In this document: positions 9,569 through 18,061 of the stretch, in pieces | Position numbering within the stretch: position 1 is the stretch's first letter | Layout of the letters: each line of letters begins with the position of its first letter | Origin: Actinomycetota bacterium | GTDB taxonomy: Bacteria; Actinomycetota; Actinomycetes; Nanopelagicales; Nanopelagicaceae | DNA length: 51,477 bases | Assembly (NCBI GenBank): GCA_947372965.1 | Contig: CANBVR010000005.1 | Span: 1 to 51,477 of the forward strand | Reading direction: 5' to 3' | Program-made: the position numbers and the translations under genes | Notes under the pieces: model-generated | Told to the model about the DNA's origin: nothing | The model's input: only the letters and a program-made list of their open reading frames with translations | The model's database searches: none

Positions 9569-10387
9569 ATGGCTGATTTATACAAAGACCCAATAGGTAC
9601 GGCGCAAGAAGCGGCGCAAAAGCTTGCGCAAATAACTGGAAAGCCGAGCCACGATGTTGTCTTGGTTATGGGTTCTGGTTGGATTTCGGCAACCGATGCC
9701 CTCGGCAAACCAACTCATGAATTTGCAATTACAGATCTTCCTGGATTTTCAGCACCAACCGTTACAGGTCATGGCGGAGTTGTTCGTTCCTACGAAGTTA
9801 CGCATGATGGAAAGAGTTTAAATGTTTTAGTGCTCTTAGGTCGCACACATCTATACGAAGGTAAGGGAATTGAAGCAGTCGTTCATGGTGTTCGTACGGC
9901 AGTAAAAGCAGGCTGTAAAACGGTTGTGCTAACAAATGCCTGTGGCGGGATTAATCGTGACTATCGCGTTGGTCAACCAGTAATAATCCGCGATCACATT
10001 TCGATGACTGGAGTAAGCCCACTAATTGGCGCCGACTTTGTTGATCTAACGGATCTATATTCAAAGCGTTTACGCGATTTAGTTAAAAAAGAAGATTCAA
10101 CACTTGCTGAGGGTGTCTACGTTCATTGGCGCGGACCGGCGTATGAAACTCCAGCAGAAATTAACATGTTGCGAACGCTCGGTGCGGATTTAGTTGGAAT
10201 GTCTACCGTCCCAGAAGCAATTGCTGCCCACTCTCTCGGCGCAGAAGTGCTTGGAATTTCTCTTGTTACAAATGCCGCTGCCGGAGTTACTGGCGAAAAG
10301 TTGAGTCATACAGAAGTTATGGAAGCCGGCGCAGCTGCCGCTGGCCGTATGGGCGAATTATTGCGAAAGGTGCTAAACCGTCTCTGA
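9569..10387 (+). CDS. punA: Purine nucleoside phosphorylase (class I, trimeric type)
   Basis: Splits inosine, guanosine and their deoxy forms with phosphate to base plus (deoxy)ribose-1-phosphate. The 272 residues contain MGSGW (phosphate loop), GRTHLYEGKG (about 92-101), TNACGGIN (about 120-127), GPAYETPAEI (about 189-198, Glu base contact) and GMSTVPEAIAA, followed by TNAAAG with the purine-contacting Asn. First gene of a five-gene plus-strand operon: its stop overlaps the mutase start by one base. It works on nucleosides imported by the transporter at 18062-22788 and on inosine from Add. Confidence 0.95.
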   Translation: MADLYKDPIGTAQEAAQKLAQITGKPSHDVVLVMGSGWISATDALGKPTHEFAITDLPGFSAPTVTGHGGVVRSYEVTHDGKSLNVLVLLGRTHLYEGKGIEAVVHGVRTAVKAGCKTVVLTNACGGINRDYRVGQPVIIRDHISMTGVSPLIGADFVDLTDLYSKRLRDLVKKEDSTLAEGVYVHWRGPAYETPAEINMLRTLGADLVGMSTVPEAIAAHSLGAEVLGISLVTNAAAGVTGEKLSHTEVMEAGAAAAGRMGELLRKVLNRL

Positions 10388-12018
10388 TGGATGCTGCACT
10401 TAAAACTGAAGTTCAAAATTGGATTGCGCTAGATCCAGATCCGCTCACCGCCGCGCAACTTCAGGAGTGGCTTAATACCGAAAATGAAGGTGAATTAAAG
10501 AAATCATTTAGCGGTTTTCTAGAGTTTGGAACTGCCGGTTTGCGCGGACCTGTACGCCCTGGTCCTTCAGGAATGAATCGAGCCGTTGTTGGCAGAGCGG
10601 CCGCCGGAATCGCCGCTTATTTAAAAGCGCGAAATCTAAAATCAGTTGTTATTGGTCGCGATGCAAGACATGGATCGCTGGAATTCCTTGAAGAAAGCGC
10701 CGAAATTTTCGCTGGAGCTGGGCTAGAAGTTCATGTCATGCCACGTGAACTTCCAACGCCAGTACTTGCGTTTGCTGTTAATCACCTAAAGGCTGATTGC
10801 GGAATTATGGTTACTGCTAGCCACAACCCTGCTGCTGATAATGGCTACAAGGTTTACCTCGGTGGAGTTGTTGATGGGGTTAGTTACAACGGATCTCAAA
10901 TTGTCTCACCGGCTGACGCGCAAATTGCTTTAGAAATTGCAAAAATAAACTCGCCACAACCTCGTGGGAATAACTCGTCAATAGTTACCGAAGAAGTAAT
11001 TCATACCTATGTCTCAACAGTTGCATCAATTGTGAAGAGCCCCAAAGATTTGAAAGTGGTTTATACCGCGATGCATGGAGTAGGTACCAAAACTCTTACT
11101 CATGCTTTTCTAAAGTCAGGGTTCCAAACTCCGATACTTGTTACTGAGCAAAGTGAGCCCGACCCCGACTTTCCTACCGTCGCCTTTCCAAATCCCGAAG
11201 AACCTGGCGCAATTGATTTGGCACTTGAATATGCCAAGAATTTCGATGCTGATTTAGTTATTGCAAATGATCCTGATGCTGATCGGTGCGCTATTGCGGC
11301 CAATGATCCAACTTATGGCTGGCGAATGCTTCGAGGTGATGAACTTGGGGCAGTCCTTGGTTATTACATAGCTACTACTCAAGAGAATGCTGGAAAATCT
11401 TTTGCTAACTCGATAGTTTCCTCTTCAGCGCTTGGAAAGATTGCCAAAAAATATGGAATTGATTTTGCTGAGACTCTGACTGGCTTTAAATACATAACCA
11501 AGATTACGAATCTATCTTTTGGTTATGAGGAAGCAATTGGGTACTGCGTTGATCCACGTACCGCGAATGATAAAGATGGAATATCAGCCGCAGTAAAGAT
11601 TACTGAGTGCGTAGCCAACTTAAAATCTAATGGCATAGATCTTTTTGATTATCTAGATCAAATTTGGAATGAGATTGGCTATCACCGAACAGAGCAGATC
11701 TCAATCCGCGTAAGCGATGTTAAGCAGACGCAAAATATTTTGGAACGTATACGAAATAACCCGCCAATGCAGGTCGCCGGACTCGAAGTACTAAAGGTAG
11801 AAGATCTGCTAAAGCCAGCCACCGGTTTACTTCCGACTAATGGGCTTCGACTCTGGCTCGATGAGGAAGTGCGAATAATTATTCGCCCAAGTGGAACCGA
11901 GCCCAAGCTCAAGTGCTACATTGAAGTAGTGCGCCCAACAGGTTCGTCATCCGATAAGGCATTAGCCGATTTAAGTATCACATCTCTAAAGAGTGAACTA
12001 ATGGGACTACTTCAATGA
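10387..12018 (+). CDS. Phosphohexomutase-family enzyme, probable phosphopentomutase
   Basis: The 543-residue alpha-D-phosphohexomutase has all four domains: EFGTAGLRGPVRPG (47-60), the phosphoserine loop TASHNP with Ser145, metal loop NDPDADRCAI (about 294-303), and the C-terminal phosphate loop SGTEPK. The N-terminal FGTAGLRG and length are like PGM2-type mutases. Placed between punA and deoC it would convert (deoxy)ribose-1-phosphate to the 5-phosphate, a job done in other bacteria by unrelated DeoB. Phosphomannomutase or phosphoglucomutase activity cannot be excluded. Overlaps deoC by 4 bases. Confidence 0.88.
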   Translation: MDAALKTEVQNWIALDPDPLTAAQLQEWLNTENEGELKKSFSGFLEFGTAGLRGPVRPGPSGMNRAVVGRAAAGIAAYLKARNLKSVVIGRDARHGSLEFLEESAEIFAGAGLEVHVMPRELPTPVLAFAVNHLKADCGIMVTASHNPAADNGYKVYLGGVVDGVSYNGSQIVSPADAQIALEIAKINSPQPRGNNSSIVTEEVIHTYVSTVASIVKSPKDLKVVYTAMHGVGTKTLTHAFLKSGFQTPILVTEQSEPDPDFPTVAFPNPEEPGAIDLALEYAKNFDADLVIANDPDADRCAIAANDPTYGWRMLRGDELGAVLGYYIATTQENAGKSFANSIVSSSALGKIAKKYGIDFAETLTGFKYITKITNLSFGYEEAIGYCVDPRTANDKDGISAAVKITECVANLKSNGIDLFDYLDQIWNEIGYHRTEQISIRVSDVKQTQNILERIRNNPPMQVAGLEVLKVEDLLKPATGLLPTNGLRLWLDEEVRIIIRPSGTEPKLKCYIEVVRPTGSSSDKALADLSITSLKSELMGLLQ

Positions 12019-12974
12019 TCGATCTAAAGGCTATTGAGGGAATTACCAACGGCAGCGAAGATTCACTAAAGCAATATCTTCGCGCCCTTCCACCGGTTGA
12101 TCAGGTTGGAGTTGAGGCCAGGACTGCAGTACTGGCAACTAGAAGTATTAAGAACGCCAGCAAAAACTGGGCAATAGATTTAGCAATTCGAATGGTCGAC
12201 CTGACAACTCTTGAAGGTGGCGATACTCCAGGAAAGATTAAAACACTTGCTGCAAAGGCAGTCAGGCCTGATGCAACTGATCCAACAGTTCCTTCAGTTG
12301 GTGCAATCTGTGTTTACAACGATATGGTCAAGATTGCTCGTTCACAGTTAGATGCCCTCGGTGGACAACACGTACCAGTTGCTGCAGTTTCTACTGCATT
12401 TCCATCGGGCCGCGCAAGTATCGAGGTAAAAATTACCGATACCAAGGATGCAATCGCTGCTGGAGCTGCAGAGATAGATATGGTTATTGACCGTGGAGCT
12501 TTCCTATCTGGCCAAATTGGAAAAGTCTATGAAGAGATCAAAATTATTCGCGATGTCTGTGGCGATAAAGCTCACTTAAAAGTGATTCTTGAAACTGGTG
12601 AACTTGTCACTCTGGACAATGTAAGAAAGGCGTCGTATCTGGCGATGCTGGCTGGTGCAGATTTTATTAAAACTAGCACCGGCAAAATTTCACCGGCCGC
12701 AACTTCGCCCGTCGTATTTGTGATGTTAGAGGCCGTTCGTGACTTTTATATGATTTCTGGTCAACGCATTGGCGTAAAGCCAGCAGGTGGAATTAGAACC
12801 ACAAAAGATGCGATAAAGCAGTTAGTACTTGTAAATGAAGTTGCTGGCCCGAAATGGCTAGATCCAAGCCTATTTCGTATCGGCGCAAGTGCGCTCCTAA
12901 ATGATTTCCTCATGCAGCGAATGAAGATGCGCGATGGGTACTACTCCAGCCCAAATTACGTAACCCTCGATTAA
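12015..12974 (+). CDS. deoC: Deoxyribose-phosphate aldolase
   Basis: Splits 2-deoxyribose-5-phosphate into acetaldehyde and glyceraldehyde-3-phosphate. The 319 residues are the long form. The Schiff-base lysine is Lys219 in ADFIKTSTGK, the second lysine region is GVKPAGGIRT (about 254-263), and EIDMVIDRGAF (about 153-163) carries the conserved Asp. The residues before the core (about 1-50) are an extension relative to E. coli DeoC. The start overlaps the mutase stop as ATGA. Its acetaldehyde product explains the two aldehyde dehydrogenase genes that follow. Confidence 0.96.
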   Translation: MIDLKAIEGITNGSEDSLKQYLRALPPVDQVGVEARTAVLATRSIKNASKNWAIDLAIRMVDLTTLEGGDTPGKIKTLAAKAVRPDATDPTVPSVGAICVYNDMVKIARSQLDALGGQHVPVAAVSTAFPSGRASIEVKITDTKDAIAAGAAEIDMVIDRGAFLSGQIGKVYEEIKIIRDVCGDKAHLKVILETGELVTLDNVRKASYLAMLAGADFIKTSTGKISPAATSPVVFVMLEAVRDFYMISGQRIGVKPAGGIRTTKDAIKQLVLVNEVAGPKWLDPSLFRIGASALLNDFLMQRMKMRDGYYSSPNYVTLD

Positions 12975-12995
12975 TGAGATCAAAGGTGATGATAA

Positions 12996-14438
12996 ATGAG
13001 TAACTTCGAATACGCTCCAGCCCCAGAATCAACTGCAATCGTTGATATTAAATCTGAGTATGGTCTTTTCATTAATGGAAAATTTGTAGCTCCTAAGTCT
13101 GGCAAACGTTTCACGACAATAAACCCAGCCACTGAAGAGGTGTTGGCGAAGGTCGCATACGCTGATTTGGCGGATGTAAACCTTGCAGTAACAGCTGCTC
13201 GTAGCGCATTTACAAAAGTTTGGTCGAAGATGCCTGCTGCAGAGCGTGGCAAGTACCTCTTTAGAATTGCTCGTATCCTTCAAGAACGTGCCCGCGAATT
13301 TGCGGTACTCGAATCTCTAGATAATGGAAAACCGATTAGAGAATCGCGCGATACTGATATTCCATTGGCTGCAGCACATTTCTTTTATCACGCAGGTTGG
13401 GCGGACAAGTTAGAACATGCTGGAATGGGTAATAATCCAAAGCCCTATGGTGTCGCAGGTCAGATAATTCCGTGGAACTTCCCCATGTTGATGTTGGCCT
13501 GGAAAGTTGCACCGGCACTCGCAACCGGAAATACCGTTGTTTTAAAACCAGCCGAAACAACTCCGCTTACTGCGCTCTTATTTGCCGAGGTTTGCCAGCA
13601 AGCTGGACTACCAGCAGGCGTTGTAAATATTGTCACCGGTGACGGAGTAACTGGCTCTCATATTGTTAATCATCCGGGCATCGATAAGATCGCATTTACT
13701 GGTTCAACTGGCGTTGGCAAAGCAATTGCAAAAGCCGTTGCTGGAACCAAGAAGAGCGTGACGCTGGAATTGGGTGGCAAGGCTGCCAATATCGTTTATG
13801 AAGATGCACCAATTGATGAAGCCGTTGAAGGAATTATTAATGGAATCTTCTTTAATCAAGGGCACGTTTGCTGTGCTGGTTCACGCCTGCTAGTTCAAGA
13901 GAACTTTGCGGATGAATTACTTGAAAAGTTAAAGCGAAGGATGTCGCTGATAAGGGTTGGAAATCCGTTAGATAAAAATACCGATTTAGGCGCAATTAAT
14001 AGTGCCTCACAACTTGCTCGCATTCGCGAAATTTCCGACTCTGGAGATCTTGAAGGGGCCGAGCGCTGGAGTCCAGCCTGCAATCTGCCACAAAAGGGTT
14101 TCTGGTATCCCCCAACAATATTTACAGGTGTATCGCAATCTCATCGAATTGCTCGCGAAGAAATCTTCGGGCCAGTACTTTCAGTTCTAACATTCCGCAC
14201 ACCTCAAGAGGCGATTGAAAAGGCTAATAACACTCCATATGGATTATCTGCCGGAGTTTGGACCGATAAAGGTTCGAAAATTCTCTGGACAGCACAACGT
14301 CTTCGTGCGGGTGTTATCTGGGCAAATACCTTTAATAAATTTGATCCAACGAGTCCATTTGGCGGATATAAAGAATCAGGCTGGGGCCGCGAGGGCGGTC
14401 GCCATGGTTTAGCTGGCTACCTAAAGGCAGGTAAATAA
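12996..14438 (+). CDS. NAD(P)-dependent aldehyde dehydrogenase, full length
   Basis: The 480 residues form a complete ALDH. Asn161 in IIPWNFP, Glu258 in LELGGK and the catalytic Cys292 in GHVCCAGS are all present, with the cofactor motif FTGSTGVGKA at about 234-243. The ATG follows AAAGGTGATAA, a usable ribosome site. Downstream of deoC it most likely oxidises acetaldehyde to acetate. It lacks any acyl-CoA reductase signature. Immediately followed by a half-length paralogue. Confidence 0.92.
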   Translation: MSNFEYAPAPESTAIVDIKSEYGLFINGKFVAPKSGKRFTTINPATEEVLAKVAYADLADVNLAVTAARSAFTKVWSKMPAAERGKYLFRIARILQERAREFAVLESLDNGKPIRESRDTDIPLAAAHFFYHAGWADKLEHAGMGNNPKPYGVAGQIIPWNFPMLMLAWKVAPALATGNTVVLKPAETTPLTALLFAEVCQQAGLPAGVVNIVTGDGVTGSHIVNHPGIDKIAFTGSTGVGKAIAKAVAGTKKSVTLELGGKAANIVYEDAPIDEAVEGIINGIFFNQGHVCCAGSRLLVQENFADELLEKLKRRMSLIRVGNPLDKNTDLGAINSASQLARIREISDSGDLEGAERWSPACNLPQKGFWYPPTIFTGVSQSHRIAREEIFGPVLSVLTFRTPQEAIEKANNTPYGLSAGVWTDKGSKILWTAQRLRAGVIWANTFNKFDPTSPFGGYKESGWGREGGRHGLAGYLKAGK

Positions 14439-14439
14439 G

Positions 14440-15279
14440 ATGCGTATCGATGTCATGAAGACTTACAAACTATTTATTAATGGTCAGTTCCCAAGATCTG
14501 AATCTGGCCGCGTCTATGAGTTAAGCGATTCAAAGGGAAAGTTCTTGGCAAATCCTGCACATGGATCTCGCAAGGATCTACGTGACTGTGTAGTTGCAGC
14601 TCGTGCCGCATTTTCAGGCTGGAACAGTGCCACCGCATACAACCGAGGACAGATTCTTTACCGGATCGCTGAGATTATGGAGGGGCGCAGCGAGCAATTT
14701 GTCGCTGAAATAGTGGCACAAGAAGGTGTAACTCCAGCGATTGCCAAGAAGCAAGTTGCCGAAGCGATCGATACTTGGGTTTGGTATGCCGGGTGGACTG
14801 ACAAGATTTCAGTATTAAATGGCTCTACAAATCCAGTAGCTGGGCCGTATTACAACTTCACTATTCCAGAAGCGCTTGGTGTGGTAGCCATCTTTGCCAA
14901 TGGCAAACCATCCCTTCTTAATTTAGTAAACGGATTAGCTCCGGTAATTGCAAGTGGTAACACTGCAATTCTTATGGCAAGTGAAAAATTCCCACTCTCA
15001 GCAATCACACTTGCTGAAGCACTTGCAACTAGTGATCTGCCAGCCGGCGTGATAAATATAATTACTGGAAAAACAGAAGAGTTAGTCTCTTGGGCTGGAT
15101 CACATATGGATATCGACGCAATTGATGCCTCTGGCTTAACTTCCAAGCAATTAAAGCAAGCTCAAGAACTTGGAGCGGAAAATCTAAAGCGAATTCATAG
15201 CTTTGATGGCAAAGCAAGCCCACTTAGGATTACAAGTTTTATGGAGAGTAAGACGGTCTGGCACCCAGTCGGGATCTAA
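14440..15279 (+). CDS. Half-length aldehyde dehydrogenase paralogue lacking the catalytic domain
   Basis: The 279 residues align with the N-terminal, cofactor-binding half of ALDH: LFINGQF, an alpha-helical RAAFSGWNSATAYNRGQILYRI, a WTDKI segment, PEALGVVAIFANGKPSLLNL in place of the PWNFP region, and SGNTAIL. It has no ELGGK and no catalytic cysteine, and ends in a short basic/aromatic tail (SKTVWHPVGI). It starts 1 base after the full-length ALDH stop; ATG at 14455 is an alternative start. DNA after its stop codes for add on the other strand, so this is not a recent frameshift. A non-catalytic partner subunit of the preceding ALDH is plausible but inferred. Confidence 0.85.
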   Translation: MRIDVMKTYKLFINGQFPRSESGRVYELSDSKGKFLANPAHGSRKDLRDCVVAARAAFSGWNSATAYNRGQILYRIAEIMEGRSEQFVAEIVAQEGVTPAIAKKQVAEAIDTWVWYAGWTDKISVLNGSTNPVAGPYYNFTIPEALGVVAIFANGKPSLLNLVNGLAPVIASGNTAILMASEKFPLSAITLAEALATSDLPAGVINIITGKTEELVSWAGSHMDIDAIDASGLTSKQLKQAQELGAENLKRIHSFDGKASPLRITSFMESKTVWHPVGI

Positions 15280-16371
15280 TTACTCTTGCGAAATACTTAA
15301 ATATCCTGGCTTCACAACTTTTTCAATTATTTCCAAGCGCTCGTCAAATGGGATAAATGCGCTCTTAAGTGCATTAATTGTTACCCGCTGGAGGTCTTGG
15401 AAGGTCCAGTCAAATGCATTTACAACTTCCTGCATCTCGTGAGACATTGAAGTTCGACTCATCAAGCGATTATCAGTATTTAAGGTAACTCGAAAACGCA
15501 ATTTATTTAATATCCCAATTGGATGGGACTTTATATCTTTTGCAGCCCCAGTTTGCAGATTTGAAGTTGGGCAAAGTTCTAGTGGGATACGGCGATCTCT
15601 CACATAGGCCGCCAAGCGACCTAGTTTTGGTGTCGGGCCAGTTAAATCAATATCTTCGATGATGCGAACGCCATGACCTAAACGTTCTGCGCCACACATT
15701 TGAATAGCCTGCCAGATTGAGGGAAGGCCATATGCCTCGCCAGCATGAATCGTAAAGTGCGCATCTTCTTGGCGTAGATAGTTAAAGGTATCTAATTGAT
15801 TTGTTGGGGGAAATCCATCTTCTGGACCGGCGATATCAAAACCAACGACACCAGCATCGCGATACTTAACAACTTTTTCTGCCACCTCTTGTGCATGAGG
15901 CAGATGACGAAGGGAACAGAGAATTGATTCAACCCGGATATGAAATCCCTCGGCTTTGGCATCTTTCTCACCAAGTCGGTAACCCTCGATTGTGGCCTCA
16001 ATGACTTCGTCCAAGGAGAGACCTTTTTCTGTAAAGAGTTCTGGGGCGCCACGAACTTCGGCATAAACCACGCCATCTCGCGCTAAATCGATCGTAGATT
16101 CGCGGGCAACTCGAATCAAAGATTCTCGAGTCTGCATTACCGCAACGGTAATAGCGAATGTTTCTAAGTATTTTACAAGTGAACCAGAGTTACAAGACTC
16201 TTCAAACCAGTCCGCAAGTTTAATTGGATCATTAGTCGGAAGTTGGTAACCAATCTCGGCTGCTAATTCGACAATAGTCTCTGGTCGCAGAGCGCCATCA
16301 AGGTGATCATGAATTACCGCTTTTGGCAGACGTTTAATTTGATCCGGTGTTGGCTTTTTTGTTAGTGACAT
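15280..16371 (-). CDS. add: Adenosine deaminase
   Basis: Deaminates adenosine and deoxyadenosine to inosine forms for PunA. About 363 residues from ATG at 16371, which sits one base after the deoA stop; an in-frame TTG at 16392 would add seven residues inside deoA. Metal and catalytic motifs are all visible: HDHLDG near the start, [25 protein letters not shown] (His and catalytic Glu), LGHGVRI and LNTDNRLMS (catalytic Asp). Last gene of the transporter-cdd-deoA-add operon. Its TAA directly abuts the TAA of the half-length ALDH on the plus strand. Confidence 0.95.
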   Translation of the reverse strand: MSLTKKPTPDQIKRLPKAVIHDHLDGALRPETIVELAAEIGYQLPTNDPIKLADWFEESCNSGSLVKYLETFAITVAVMQTRESLIRVARESTIDLARDGVVYAEVRGAPELFTEKGLSLDEVIEATIEGYRLGEKDAKAEGFHIRVESILCSLRHLPHAQEVAEKVVKYRDAGVVGFDIAGPEDGFPPTNQLDTFNYLRQEDAHFTIHAGEAYGLPSIWQAIQMCGAERLGHGVRIIEDIDLTGPTPKLGRLAAYVRDRRIPLELCPTSNLQTGAAKDIKSHPIGILNKLRFRVTLNTDNRLMSRTSMSHEMQEVVNAFDWTFQDLQRVTINALKSAFIPFDERLEIIEKVVKPGYLSISQE

Positions 16372-16372
16372 A

Positions 16373-17668
16373 TCAACCCACGATCTTTTCAATTATTAGC
16401 GGTAACCGATCAGCAACAGACCCATCTTCACTTATTGAAATTACACCTTCAAGGGCCTGCTTTGCTCTTTCAAATCTCTCTGGTTCATCAGCGTGCAATG
16501 TGAAAATAGGTGAACCTGCGCAAACTTTATCGCCGGGTTTAGCATGAATTTCAATTCCAGCACCAAGTGCCAATACTTCGCCCTGTCGAGATCTTCCAGC
16601 GCCAAGACGCCAAGCGCTGATGGCAACTTTCATTGCATCCATTGAAGATAACGTTCCGCTCTTTTGCGCAAGAATTTGAATTTTCTCCTTTGCAGTTGGC
16701 AGCGCACCATCGGGATCTCCGCCTTGTGCTTTTATCATTCGGCGCCAATGATCCATCGCCGCGCCATTCTTAAGTGCATCTGCCGGATCCATCAAAGGTT
16801 TGATTCCCGCGGCATCTAACATTTCTCGAGCCAAGATTAAGGTTAGTTCCACAACGTCACTTGGGCCACCGCCAGCAAGAACCTCTACAGATTCTCTAAC
16901 TTCCAGGGCATTTCCAGCTGTTAAGCCAAGTGGCACATCCATCGCAGTTACTAACGCCCGAGTCTTCACTCCAGCACGAGTACCTAAATCAACCATGACT
17001 CGAGCCAACTCTTTAGCCTTTTCTGGATCAGACATGAAAGCCGCAGAACCCGTTTTAACATCTAAAATCAAAGCACTTGTTCCTTCTGCAATTTTCTTAC
17101 TCATGATGCTTGAAGCAATTAGCGGGATTGCTTGCACGGTGGCAGTTACATCTCGCAGTGCGTAAAGTTTCTTATCTGCCGGGGCCAATCCCGCGCCAGC
17201 TGCGCAAATTACTGCGCCAGTATCTTTCAAAACTTGAAGCATTTCTTCATTTGAAAGGGATGCGCGCCAACCTGGAATAGATTCCAACTTATCTAGAGTT
17301 CCGCCCGTATGACCAAGACCGCGACCAGATAACTGTGGAACTGCGCCACCACATGCCGCCACAAGTGGGGCAAGTGGCAAAGTGATCTTGTCGCCAACTC
17401 CACCAGTTGAATGCTTATCTACCGTTTTGCGATCAAGAGCTGACCATTCCATTCTCTCGCCGCTATTGATCATCGCATTTGTCCATCGCGAGATTTCACG
17501 AGAATTCATTCCATTTAATAAAATCGCCATAAGTAGCGCTGACATTTGTTCATCAGCAACTGCACCTCTAGTGTAGGCGTCGATTACCCAATCAATTTGT
17601 GGATCAGTAAGTTCTTGCTTATCGCGCTTTGCGGAGATAATTTCTACTGCAGCAAATAATTCAGCCAT
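16373..17668 (-). CDS. deoA: Thymidine / pyrimidine-nucleoside phosphorylase
   Basis: Releases uracil or thymine from (deoxy)uridine and thymidine, giving (deoxy)ribose-1-phosphate. I start at ATG 17668, which overlaps the cdd TAA as TAATG and matches the family N-terminus; the frame is open upstream to 17698. The signature [10 protein letters not shown] is at about 81-90, followed by [15 protein letters not shown]. Length 431 is standard for the family. The specificity (thymidine only versus uridine too) cannot be told by eye, so pdp is an equally fair name. Confidence 0.94.
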   Translation of the reverse strand: MAELFAAVEIISAKRDKQELTDPQIDWVIDAYTRGAVADEQMSALLMAILLNGMNSREISRWTNAMINSGERMEWSALDRKTVDKHSTGGVGDKITLPLAPLVAACGGAVPQLSGRGLGHTGGTLDKLESIPGWRASLSNEEMLQVLKDTGAVICAAGAGLAPADKKLYALRDVTATVQAIPLIASSIMSKKIAEGTSALILDVKTGSAAFMSDPEKAKELARVMVDLGTRAGVKTRALVTAMDVPLGLTAGNALEVRESVEVLAGGGPSDVVELTLILAREMLDAAGIKPLMDPADALKNGAAMDHWRRMIKAQGGDPDGALPTAKEKIQILAQKSGTLSSMDAMKVAISAWRLGAGRSRQGEVLALGAGIEIHAKPGDKVCAGSPIFTLHADEPERFERAKQALEGVISISEDGSVADRLPLIIEKIVG

Positions 17669-18054
17669 TACTTGAGGTGTTCTGGCCCAAAGGCCCAAGG
17701 CAAGAGTTCGGATAATTTAACTGCGCCATTTGGCGTCATAAATAGCATTTCATTTCCGCCGTGCTCGAATAGGAGTTGGCGACAGCGGCCACAAGGGGAG
17801 AGATAATTTCCAGAGCCATCAACGCAAACTGCTGCAATCAAACGACCGCCACCTGTCGCGTAAAGCGCGGAAACTAAACCGCATTCAGCACAAAGCGTCA
17901 CGCCAAGGCTGGCATTTTCTACATTGCAACCACTGATCATTCGACCATCATCTACCAGCGCTGCTACCCCAACTGGAAATTTGGAATAAGGCGCGTAGGC
18001 GCTCTTCATAATTCGCTTTGCCTCAGTGTGAAGCGACTCCCAATTAATGTCCAC
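17668..18054 (-). CDS. cdd: Cytidine deaminase
   Basis: Converts cytidine and deoxycytidine to uridine forms. The 128-residue homotetrameric type has NVENASLG (substrate contact), TLCAECGL with zinc Cys and catalytic Glu, and SPCGRCRQ with two more zinc cysteines. It starts with GTG at 18054, 7 bases after the ATPase stop. Its product goes directly to the phosphorylase encoded next, and the stop is translationally coupled to that gene. Confidence 0.96.
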   Translation of the reverse strand: MDINWESLHTEAKRIMKSAYAPYSKFPVGVAALVDDGRMISGCNVENASLGVTLCAECGLVSALYATGGGRLIAAVCVDGSGNYLSPCGRCRQLLFEHGGNEMLFMTPNGAVKLSELLPWAFGPEHLK

Positions 18055-18061
18055 GAGTCAA

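Noticed and set aside
14440-15279. Half-length ALDH as a frameshifted pseudogene
   Set aside because: No catalytic-domain remnant exists downstream because add starts at the very next base on the other strand. The reading frame is clean with a normal stop.
16800-17165. Plus-strand open frame of 121 codons
   Set aside because: It lies wholly inside deoA on the opposite strand and reads as low-complexity Ser/Ala/Thr, as expected of a codon shadow.
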